Source: an uncultured Lachnospiraceae bacterium (GTDB lineage: Bacteria; Bacillota_A; Clostridia; Lachnospirales; Lachnospiraceae). From it: a stretch of 17,028 nt of DNA. The first letter of the stretch is position 1, and each line of letters starts with the position of its first letter. The notes under the pieces are model-generated. The model was not told where the DNA came from. It was given only the letters and a program-made list of their open reading frames with translations, and searched no databases. A program made the position numbers and the translations under genes. Location: positions 1-17,028 of the forward strand of contig CAJUGZ010000058.1 of NCBI GenBank assembly GCA_910585855.1. The letters are read 5' to 3'. Positions 6,773-13,032 of this stretch are shown one piece after another.

Positions 6773-6837
6773 GCCTTAAAATATGTCTATCGCTAGTTGT
6801 CGTGCCTGCCTTAAAATCTATTGCTAATTGTCGTGCC
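6773..6837 (+). repeat. Short direct repeat pair
   Basis: Copy 1 at 6773-6806 and copy 2 at 6808-6837 share GCCTTAAAAT, TCTAT(C/T)GCTA and TTGTCGTGCC. Copy 2 lacks 4 nt. Nothing else in the window matches this unit. Confidence 0.65.
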
Positions 6838-7466
6838 TTATTTTTTCAAATAGTAAAACAAAAGGTAACATACTACCAATCGGAAGGAAAAGAGGTAAGT
6901 TGAAATATCAGAAGATGATAAGAAAAGTAGTAGAAAAATATCGTAAATATTTTGAAAATTCTTATACAGATGTTGCATAGACAGAGAAAGCCAACAGATA
7001 AATCAGAGATTTGATATCGTTGTAACATGTTTATCAGGGGTATTCAGTGATAGATAGCAGAAATAAATTCCGTTTGGAAAAGTCTACTTAGAGATAGATT
7101 CTAAGTAGATTTTTTATAAAATAGGATAGATATTGTTTTGTATACATGATATGATAAAGTTATAAAATAAAGGAGATCCTATCATGAGTCAATCAAGATT
7201 TTGCTGTTTTCTGTTGTAGACGCTACGATTATAAAGATAGTAATGTGTATATAAATAAAATATGAAGACTTATGTTTCATTAGATAAATGGATATAGGAA
7301 AGTGAAACGTTACTTGCCTTATACTGGAAGATATTTATTATAATTTTGGTATATGGAAATACAGAGAAACATATTGCAAATATTTTAATCTAAAGAGAAA
7401 TAAGTTTTGAGATGATAAATCTAAGAATCATTGAGAAAGAATTTGATAAGAAAGGGGATTTATATA
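6838..7466 (+). other. Decayed AT-rich region with short ORF remnants
   Basis: No intact gene is supported here. Remnants include an open frame from TTG 6900 to 6980 (26 residues, Lys/Tyr-rich) and an 11-codon ORF at 7184-7219 (MSQSRFCCFLL) with an excellent AAGGAG site (7170-7175). The latter is interrupted by several stops, suggesting the surviving start of a lost gene. Around 7290-7350 a frame reads VKRYLPYTGRYLL before a stop. The sequence 7442-7474 is a near-copy of 8094-8126. Confidence 0.45.
7083..7115 (+). terminator. Intrinsic terminator in the decayed region
   Basis: TCTACTTAGA (7083-7092) and TCTAAGTAGA (7100-7109) form a perfect 10-bp stem with a 7-nt loop. A T run follows at 7110-7115. 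The transcription unit it once served is not recognisable. Confidence 0.8.
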
Positions 7467-7709
7467 ATGGAAGAGAGATTGGATTGGAAAAAGATAGTAA
7501 AAAAGTACCCGAATCAGTGGGTTGGTTTAACAGAAGTTGAGTATGAAGAAGACAATGATGCAACAATTAAAACTGCTATTGTGAAATACACAAATAAATC
7601 GAAAGATGAATTAACTTGGATGCAGTTTGAAACTTCTGGTGCATTGATAGGCATTTATACTACACCTGATCATGTATTTTCATTAGGAATGATAGAGTTG
7701 CTATCATGA
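7467..7709 (+). CDS. Hypothetical small acidic protein, 80 aa
   Basis: I do not recognise the family with confidence. The product starts MEERLDWKKIVKKYPNQWVG and contains alternating hydrophobic/polar segments (TAIVKYTNKS, LIGIYTTPD) that suggest a small mixed alpha/beta fold. It has no signal peptide or membrane segment. ATG 7467 is chosen over the upstream TTG at 7431 because AAAGGGG (7452-7458) lies 8 nt before it. The region around this start is nearly identical to coding sequence near the end of the pseudogene at 7759-8190. The two may therefore derive from a duplicated, overlapping gene pair. It lies in a decayed neighbourhood and may itself be a relic. Confidence 0.6.
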   Translation: MEERLDWKKIVKKYPNQWVGLTEVEYEEDNDATIKTAIVKYTNKSKDELTWMQFETSGALIGIYTTPDHVFSLGMIELLS

Positions 7710-7758
7710 AACAGATAATATTAAATTATGAGTGCCACCATGTTTGATCATTTAATTT

Positions 7759-8190
7759 ATGAAATGGTACAAACTTAATATAAAAATTCCAGATGATGAG
7801 AGTTTTGTTAGAGATTTAAGATTAGTAGATGAGGATGGGAAAATGTATATTTTATGTAATTCTAAAGATATGAACGAAACATTGATGAAAATAGATGTGT
7901 TATTATCCTATTTCAATTATTTATTGTGATTGTGGTAAATGGATAGAAAATCCATCTTCTCAAATAGTTGTTGATACAATCAATGAAATAACAAATATAA
8001 ATAAGGGAACTTTAGAGCAGGAAATTACAAATGAAATCGTTAAATCAGAGGGATTGTTTTTACGAAAGACAGAATATTAAACGTAAAAGGTAAATTTGAT
8101 AAGAAAGCAGATTTATATAATGGAAGAATTTCAATTAGGAATACTGGAGGTTTTACTGTAAAAGTTCTAATAGTATCTATAACAAAATAA
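7759..8190 (+). pseudogene. Hypothetical gene broken by two frameshifts
   Basis: Three consecutive open segments read as one protein if two opposite frameshifts are corrected. Segment 1 begins at ATG 7759 (MKWYKLNIKIPDDES) and stops at 7929. Segment 2 is open in the next frame from 7895 to 8080 (CGKWIENPSSQIVVD...). Segment 3 returns to the first frame from about 8044 (GIVFTKDRILNVKG...) to a TAA at 8188-8190. The shifts must lie in the overlaps 7895-7926 and 8044-8077. Restored length would be about 140-145 residues. I do not recognise the family. Segments 1 and 2 could instead be independent tiny ORFs, but neither has a strong ribosome binding site. Confidence 0.5.
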
Positions 8191-8626
8191 TAAAATTTCC
8201 AAATAAAATAGTATATATTACATAAGAAAGTCAATTTTTTTCTAATTCCAAATACCAAAATTTGATTCTTGATAAGCATTGAGGGTTATGTTACAATATG
8301 TTTAAAAATTCAAGGACAAATATATATGTATAATTAATATTGTTTTATAATATAAAATAAAAAAATATAATTATTATGTTATAAATGTAATACATAAAAT
8401 GTATCATATGCCAGTTTATCGGGGAGATTGATGTTTTTTAAGAAATAGTTTTTAAATAGGATGTTAGTGTAGATATATATTTTGTTTTTGATTTTTTATT
8501 TTAGTGGTAAAATGATTTGCTATCAAGATGTAAAGTGAAAAGTGAAAATTTGTAAAAACAAAAACTGGGATATGATACACAGTATGGTAAATAGGCGGAC
8601 AGATGAATTTGTAGAAAGGAAATCAG
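8191..8626. other. AT-rich intergenic region before the wall-binding protein gene
   Basis: No gene is seen in this stretch of more than 400 nt, which is dominated by A and T runs. It presumably holds the promoter of the following gene. TAAAAT at 8508-8513 is a fair -10 box, but no good -35 box stands 16-18 nt upstream. The ribosome binding site GAAAGGAAA (8614-8622) closes the interval. Confidence 0.5.
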
Positions 8627-9853
8627 ATGAGAAAATGTTTTAGAGTAGTAGCTGCTTTGGCAGCAGTAACAGTTATGACAATGACTTCTGTAATAACATC
8701 GGGTGCATCGGGTTGGAAACAGGATTCAAATGGCTGGTGGTTTGAAAATGCAGATGGAACTTATGTGTCAAATATGTGGAAGCAGATAGATGGCAAATGG
8801 TATACATTTGATAATCATGGATATATGAGAACAGGGTGGTTTCAAGAAAATCAAACTTGGTATTATTTGGATAATTCAGGAGAGATGCAGACAGGTTGGG
8901 TAAAAGAAAATGGCAAATGGTATTATCTAAACAACTCAGGAGCAATGCAGACAGGCTGGATAAAAGAAAGTGGCAAGTGGTATTATTTAAATAGTTCAGG
9001 GGTAATGCAAACAGGTTGGATAAAAGAAAATGCAAAATGGTATTATTTGGCTATAGATGGATCTTGTTATATTAATACAATAACACCAGACGGATACATA
9101 GTAAATGCAAATGGAGAGTGGATTGAGTTTGATTTTTTAGAAGATTATGATGTAGAAGAAAATTATGAAACAAAGAAAGAATCGACTAAGAAAGAGGAGT
9201 CAGTTACAAAGCCGGAAGAAACAACAACAGAAGAGGAAACGATTACAAAGCCAGAGGAAGAAACAACAGAAGAGGAAACGACTACAAAGCCAGAGGAAAC
9301 AACGACAGAAGAGGAAACGACTACAAAACTGGAAGAAACAACAGAAGAGGAAACGACTACAAAGCCAGAAGAAACAACAACAGAGGAGGAAACGACTACA
9401 AAACCGGAAGAAACAACGACAGAAGAGGAAACGACTACAAAGCCAGAAGAAACAACAACAGAAACAGAACTTAGCGAATTAAAGGTATATAATGCTATTA
9501 TAAGTAAGAAGTCAGAATATCCAGAAGGAAAGAAATGGACAAATGATAATTTTTATAAATGGAAAGGGGGTATTTATTCGGGAGGCTACGGATGTGTCGG
9601 TTTTGCCTTTTTGCTTAGTGATGCAGCCTTTGGAGATTTGCCGGCCAAAAAATATGAAAAGTATGATGCTTCTGCTATTAAAGTAGGTGATATTATTCGT
9701 ATAAACAATGATACTCATTCTGTTATTGTACTTACAGTGGATGAAAATGGAGTGACTGTAGCAGAAGGAAACTATAATAGTTCAATTCATTGGGGAAGAA
9801 GTTTTACACATGAACAATTAAGCAATGCCACTTACATTTTGACAAGATATTAA
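8627..9853 (+). CDS. Secreted cell-wall-binding repeat protein with Cys/His hydrolase-like domain
   Basis: The 408-residue exported protein has a signal peptide (about 1-28: MRKCFR, hydrophobic AALAAVTVMTMTSVI, then SGAS). Residues 30-150 hold choline/glucan-binding-type repeats of 20 residues (GKWYYLNNSGAMQTGW and variants). Then come an acidic spacer (165-193), a Lys-Pro-Glu-Glu-Thr-type tandem repeat linker (195-281) and a C-terminal domain (285-408). That domain contains SGGYGCVGFAF (Cys323), NDTHSVIVL (His364) and AEGNYNSSIHWG (380-390), the order expected of NlpC/P60- or papain-like peptidases and amidases, with Glu380 or Asn382 as possible third residue. A role in wall hydrolysis or remodelling is inferred. 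AAAGGA (8616-8621) precedes the ATG. It is flanked by a decayed region and a terminator, so it looks monocistronic. Confidence 0.85.
   Translation: MRKCFRVVAALAAVTVMTMTSVITSGASGWKQDSNGWWFENADGTYVSNMWKQIDGKWYTFDNHGYMRTGWFQENQTWYYLDNSGEMQTGWVKENGKWYYLNNSGAMQTGWIKESGKWYYLNSSGVMQTGWIKENAKWYYLAIDGSCYINTITPDGYIVNANGEWIEFDFLEDYDVEENYETKKESTKKEESVTKPEETTTEEETITKPEEETTEEETTTKPEETTTEEETTTKLEETTEEETTTKPEETTTEEETTTKPEETTTEEETTTKPEETTTETELSELKVYNAIISKKSEYPEGKKWTNDNFYKWKGGIYSGGYGCVGFAFLLSDAAFGDLPAKKYEKYDASAIKVGDIIRINNDTHSVIVLTVDENGVTVAEGNYNSSIHWGRSFTHEQLSNATYILTRY
8780..9019 (+). repeat. 60-nt coding repeats (wall-binding repeats)
   Basis: Four 20-residue units end in MRTGW or MQTGW at residues 71, 91, 111 and 131. 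The DNA period is 60 nt and the last three units are the most alike, which suggests recent duplication. Confidence 0.85.
9209..9469 (+). repeat. 39-nt tandem coding repeats (Thr/Glu/Pro linker)
   Basis: Seven units of the 13-residue pattern KPEETTTEEETTT are present. One is a 12-residue variant (KLEETTEEETTT) and the last is partial. The exact 39-nt period makes copy-number variation by slippage or recombination likely. The other + strand frame is open across it only because of this periodic composition. Confidence 0.9.
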
Positions 9854-9868
9854 ATAATACAATGAAGC

Positions 9869-9901
9869 AGGGATAGTTTTATTTTTAAAGCTATCTCTTT
9901 T
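9869..9901 (+). terminator. Intrinsic terminator after the wall-binding protein gene
   Basis: AGGGATAG (9869-9876) pairs with CTATCTCT (9891-9898), with one G.T pair, and is followed by a T-rich tail. It lies 15 nt after the stop codon. Confidence 0.75.
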
Positions 9902-9907
9902 GTCTTT

Positions 9908-9949
9908 ATGCATACGCTGATGCAAGAAAAATATGCCACCGAAGTGGCG
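9908..9949 (+). repeat. Terminator-adjacent two-hairpin repeat, copy 2
   Basis: Copy of 3489-3530, again directly after a terminator. It carries the TGCAT-ACGCTG-ATGCA hairpin and the perfect GCCAC-CGAA-GTGGC hairpin (9935-9948). Confidence 0.65.
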
Positions 9950-9993
9950 CATCGTTTGTAATCATATCATTTTGAGACTGACAGAACTAGCTG

Positions 9994-10140
9994 GAATGGG
10001 AAGAAAGATTTATGAAGGGTTATCATTTCCCGTCGGCACTTAGGCATGGTATTGTTGTGTTTTTGTGTCTTATGTGTCCGCTATGAAAATAAGAAATGCT
10101 AAGCGCAAGCGGACTCGGAATAGACTTTTCTTCCCATTTC
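9994..10140. repeat. Structured intergenic repeat, complete copy
   Basis: Outer arms GAATGGGAAGAAAG (9994-10007) and 10125-10140 pair with two single-base bulges. An inner stem joins GCACTTAGGCAT (10036-10047) with ATGCTAAGCGC (10096-10106), with one mismatch and one bulge. GTCCGCT (10076-10082) in the inner loop can also pair with AGCGGAC (10108-10114), in pseudoknot or alternative-stem arrangement. The first 60 nt recur at 16962-17021 with 54 of 60 identical. It contains no ORF. Confidence 0.7.
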
Positions 10141-10341
10141 AGCGTCCCCCTATAAAGAAATTAAATTTATGACTCAATTAAGGTACATAAGCAGGAGAAA
10201 AATTTCCTTCTGTTCGATTTAAAAATTTTAAATGTAAGGAAGAGGAATATTATAACTATTATAATTTATACTATAAGATATAGAAAGTATTTCAGAAAAT
10301 AGCGAAAATAATAAAAGTACTGCGTAAATTGTTTTATTTTA
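10141..10341. other. AT-rich upstream region of the nucleoside operon
   Basis: After GCGTCCCCCT, shared with the end of module W copy 3, this stretch is AT-rich with no gene. No clear operator-like palindrome was found next to the deoC promoter. Confidence 0.45.
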
Positions 10342-10370
10342 TGGACAGAGGTTAAAAAAATTGTTATAAT
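10342..10370 (+). promoter_or_regulatory. deoC operon promoter
   Basis: TGGACA (10342-10347) and a perfect TATAAT (10365-10370) are separated by 17 nt, with TGT before the -10 box (extended -10). Transcription would start near 10377, giving a leader of about 90 nt that is purine-rich and without an obvious structured element. Confidence 0.8.
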
Positions 10371-10468
10371 AATACTGATTTTAAATAAAAATTTTAGGAA
10401 TAAGCGAACAAAGAATAAAGAAACAAAAAAATAAATAATAAAAATGAAAAAGAAAGGAAGCAGTGAGG

Positions 10469-11134
10469 ATGGAGAAACAAAAAATATTAGAAAAGGTGGA
10501 TCATACTTTGCTTACACAGACAGCAACATGGAAGGAAATTCAGCAGATTTGCGAGGATGCTGTTGCCTATCAGACGGCTTCTGTCTGTATTCCTCCTTCC
10601 TATGTAAAGCAGGCAAAGGAATATCTTGGGGACAAAATGGCAGTATGTACAGTAATTGGTTTTCCAAATGGTTATCAAACGACGGCTGTAAAAGAATTTG
10701 AAACGAAAGATGCAATTCAAAACGGAGCAGATGAAGTGGATATGGTAATTAACCTTGGCTGGGTAAAGGATAGAAAGTATGACTGTATTAAAGAAGAAAT
10801 CTGTGCTTTAAAGGCAGTATGTAAGGAAAAGATTTTAAAGGTCATTATTGAAACTTGTCTGCTGACAGAAGAAGAGAAAATAAAACTTTGTGAAATCGTG
10901 ACAGAGGCAGGGGCAGATTTTATTAAAACTTCTACTGGATTTTCTAAGGGAGGGGCAACTTTTGAAGATATTGCATTATTTGCAGAACATATTGGGGCGG
11001 ATGTAAAAATAAAAGCTGCAGGCGGAATTTCTTCTTTCGAGGATGCAGAAAAAATGATTGAATTAGGAGCTTCCCGCCTTGGGACAAGCCGAATGATAAA
11101 GCTGGCAAAAAATGAGGAAGCGAGCGGATATTGA
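10469..11134 (+). CDS. deoC: Deoxyribose-phosphate aldolase
   Basis: DeoC cleaves 2-deoxy-D-ribose 5-phosphate to glyceraldehyde 3-phosphate and acetaldehyde, the last step of deoxynucleoside catabolism, in the cytoplasm. The product has 221 residues, typical of the short bacterial form, with one TIM barrel. The catalytic residues are visible: Asp91 in DEVDMVINLG (88-97), the Schiff-base Lys153 in ADFIKTSTGF (149-158) and Lys182 in KIKAAGGI (180-187). ATG 10469 is preferred over GTG 10463 because AAGGAAG (10454-10460) is 8 nt from the ATG and only 2 nt from the GTG. It is the first gene of the operon; cdd follows 41 nt later. Confidence 0.96.
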   Translation: MEKQKILEKVDHTLLTQTATWKEIQQICEDAVAYQTASVCIPPSYVKQAKEYLGDKMAVCTVIGFPNGYQTTAVKEFETKDAIQNGADEVDMVINLGWVKDRKYDCIKEEICALKAVCKEKILKVIIETCLLTEEEKIKLCEIVTEAGADFIKTSTGFSKGGATFEDIALFAEHIGADVKIKAAGGISSFEDAEKMIELGASRLGTSRMIKLAKNEEASGY

Positions 11135-11175
11135 TAATAACGTGAACGGAGAACAGGAAAAAAGAAAGGAGTGAA

Positions 11176-11619
11176 ATGAAAATGAAAAGAGAGGAACTGA
11201 CAGAGGAAATCTGTAAAAATTTGATTCGTAAGGCAGAAGAAACCCTTCCCTATGCCTATACCCCGTATTCGCATTTTAAAGTAGCCGCAGCTTTATTGGC
11301 AAAAGATGGGAGAATCTATACAGGATGCAATATTGAAAATGCAGCCTATACTCCTACGAACTGTGCGGAGCGGACGGCATTTTTTAAAGCAGTCAGTGAA
11401 GGAAATTCCTGTTTTCAGGCGATTGCTATTGTAGGAGGGAGAGAAGGGAAGATCGAACGGTTTTGCTCGCCGTGTGGGGTATGCAGACAGGTAATGATGG
11501 AATTTTGCAGTCCAAAGGAATTTTTTGTTATTCTTGCTGTATCGCAGGAAAACTATCGGATTTATTCATTAGAAGAGATTCTTCCGCTGGGATTTTCTCC
11601 AAAAGATCTTTCGGATTAA
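11176..11619 (+). CDS. cdd: Cytidine deaminase
   Basis: Converts cytidine and deoxycytidine to uridine and deoxyuridine for pyrimidine salvage, as a cytoplasmic zinc enzyme. The 147-residue product matches the short tetrameric class. Zinc ligands are Cys63 in NCAERTAFF (62-70) and Cys100/Cys103 in SPCGVCRQ (98-105). Glu65 is the proton-shuttling residue. GCNIENAAYTPTN (50-62) is the usual substrate-binding segment. AAAGGAG (11165-11171) is 4 nt from ATG 11176 and 10 nt from the in-frame ATG at 11182, so the true start may be the second. The neighbouring deoC and nucleoside transporter genes fit nucleoside scavenging. Confidence 0.95.
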   Translation: MKMKREELTEEICKNLIRKAEETLPYAYTPYSHFKVAAALLAKDGRIYTGCNIENAAYTPTNCAERTAFFKAVSEGNSCFQAIAIVGGREGKIERFCSPCGVCRQVMMEFCSPKEFFVILAVSQENYRIYSLEEILPLGFSPKDLSD

Positions 11620-11639
11620 AAAAGATAAAAAATAAGGTA

Positions 11640-11668
11640 TTGAAACTTCTGTTAAAATATGTTATTCT
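11640..11668 (+). promoter_or_regulatory. Internal promoter before the nucleoside-binding lipoprotein gene
   Basis: TTGAAA (11640-11645) and TATTCT (11663-11668) have a 17-nt spacer, with TGT before the -10 box. This would allow the transporter genes to be expressed separately from deoC-cdd. Confidence 0.6.
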
Positions 11669-11686
11669 GATTTCGATTAGAAATCA
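11668..11686 (+). promoter_or_regulatory. Palindrome at predicted transcription start (candidate operator)
   Basis: TGATTTC-GATTA-GAAATCA is a perfect inverted repeat with 7-nt arms. It overlaps the last base of the -10 box and the expected start point near 11675. That is the position of a typical repressor operator; it could alternatively form a 5' hairpin on the mRNA. Confidence 0.45.
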
Positions 11687-11718
11687 ATTATTTCATACAA
11701 TCTTAAGGAGGATTTATT

Positions 11719-12891
11719 ATGAAAAAATTCGCAGCATTTGTTCTTTCTTTTGCTATGATTGCTTCTTTGGTATCTTGCGGCGGAAACAGCACAAAGGAAA
11801 CGACAAACAGTACAACAGTAAATCAAACAACGGCAAATCAGTCTTCAACCGAAAATCAAACAACATCAGTTGCAAATCCATCCGATTCTGCAGGAGGATA
11901 TGAACTGGCATTAGTAACGGACGTTGGAAATATTGATGACGGTTCTTTTAATCAGGGAACATGGGAAGGGTTAATTGAATTTGCAACTGCAAATAATAAG
12001 ACTTACAGCTATTATCGCCCTTCGGAAGATTCAGATGAAGCTCGTATGGAAACGATGAAAACTGCTATTGAAAACGGTGCAAAAGTAATGGTGCTGCCGG
12101 GATATTTATTTGAAACAGCATTATATGAAATACAGGATCAGTTTCCAGAGGTTCAGTTTTTACTGATTGACGGAGAGCCACATTCTGCTGATTATTCCAC
12201 TTATACTACGTCGAAAAATGTACGCTGTATCTTATATAAAGAGGAACAGGCAGGTTATATAGCAGGATATTCGATTGTAAAAGATGGTTATACACAGCTT
12301 GGCTTTTTAGGAGGGCAGGAGATTCCGGCAGTGCAGCGTTATGGTTATGGGTTCTTGCAGGGAGCAGATGCCGCTGCCAATGAAATGGGTGTGGATGTAA
12401 ATGTAAAATACTGGTACAGCAATAGTTTTGTTGCAAATGATGAAATTATGACCAAAATGTCAAGCTGGTTTACTGAGGGTACAGAAGTGGTATTTGCCTG
12501 CGGAGGAAAGATTTGGCTTTCAGCAAATGCAGCAGCAGAAGCAAATAACGGAAAGTTAATTGGGGTAGATGTTGACCAAGCAAAAGATTCCGATTTGATT
12601 GTTACTTCTGCAATGAAGCATTTAGGACATTCGGTTGTAACAGCTTTAACAGATTTGTATGCGAATAATGGGGTATGGCCGGAGGATGTGGCAGGACAAA
12701 CTTCGGTGTTTGGTGTAGCAGAAGATATGATCGGTCTGCCTACAGTAGATACTTCTTGGAGATTTCAGACCTTTACAGTGGACGAGTACCAGCAAGTAAT
12801 GGCAGGAATAAAAGACGGTTCTATTGAAATTTCAAATGAAACCAGCGCAGTTCCGACAACCACAAAGATTACAACAGATTTTCAAAATTAA
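11719..12891 (+). CDS. BMP family nucleoside-binding lipoprotein (PnrA/NupN-like)
   Basis: Substrate-binding protein of a nucleoside ABC importer, anchored outside the membrane by a lipid. The lipoprotein signal peptide (1-19) ends in the lipobox LVSC, with Cys20 as the modified residue. A Thr/Asn/Ser-rich linker (22-58) leads to the BMP domain (60-390) with the signature ALVTDVGNIDDGSFNQG (64-80), VDVDQ near 283-287 and the C-terminal VWPEDVAGQTSVFGVAEDMIG region (319-339). The family includes T. pallidum PnrA and B. subtilis NupN, so purine or general nucleoside binding is expected; ligand preference cannot be read here. It has a strong AAGGAGG site (11705-11711) and its own probable promoter. 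Two hairpins separate it from the ATPase gene. Confidence 0.93.
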   Translation: MKKFAAFVLSFAMIASLVSCGGNSTKETTNSTTVNQTTANQSSTENQTTSVANPSDSAGGYELALVTDVGNIDDGSFNQGTWEGLIEFATANNKTYSYYRPSEDSDEARMETMKTAIENGAKVMVLPGYLFETALYEIQDQFPEVQFLLIDGEPHSADYSTYTTSKNVRCILYKEEQAGYIAGYSIVKDGYTQLGFLGGQEIPAVQRYGYGFLQGADAAANEMGVDVNVKYWYSNSFVANDEIMTKMSSWFTEGTEVVFACGGKIWLSANAAAEANNGKLIGVDVDQAKDSDLIVTSAMKHLGHSVVTALTDLYANNGVWPEDVAGQTSVFGVAEDMIGLPTVDTSWRFQTFTVDEYQQVMAGIKDGSIEISNETSAVPTTTKITTDFQN

Positions 12892-12903
12892 GAGAGGATA
12901 AAT

Positions 12904-12922
12904 CACGGGAACGATTCCTGTG
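12904..12922 (+). promoter_or_regulatory. Intercistronic hairpin 1 after the lipoprotein gene
   Basis: CACGGGAA-CGA-TTCCTGTG forms an 8-bp stem with one G.T pair and no following T run. It probably stabilises the 3' end of the lipoprotein mRNA segment rather than terminating transcription. Confidence 0.6.
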
Positions 12923-12933
12923 AAACAGAATAG

Positions 12934-12980
12934 GACGGTTCTTATGGTATGTTAGATGCGTATCACAAAAACCGTCTTTT
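12934..12980 (+). terminator. Intercistronic hairpin 2, leaky terminator or attenuator
   Basis: GACGGTT (12934-12940) pairs with AACCGTC (12970-12976) across a 29-nt loop. TTTT and CTATTATTTAT follow. The long loop and weak T run suggest partial termination, which would make the binding protein more abundant than the ATPase and permeases. Confidence 0.55.
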
Positions 12981-13032
12981 CTATTATTTATCTTACCTTA
13001 TAAAAAACAAAGAGAGGACAGAGGGCGAGCCT

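Noticed and set aside
7184..7219. Eleven-codon ORF with strong ribosome binding site as a leader peptide
   Set aside because: No regulated gene, attenuator or stall motif follows closely, and the surrounding sequence is decayed. It is better seen as the relic start of a lost gene.
8780..9469. Regular repeats considered as a CRISPR array
   Set aside because: The repeats are contiguous and in-frame coding units without unique spacers, inside an intact gene.
9165..9482. Open frame rich in Lys, Arg and Gln overlapping the wall-binding protein gene
   Set aside because: It is the out-of-frame reading of the 39-nt tandem repeats, whose period is divisible by three and so keeps other frames free of stops.
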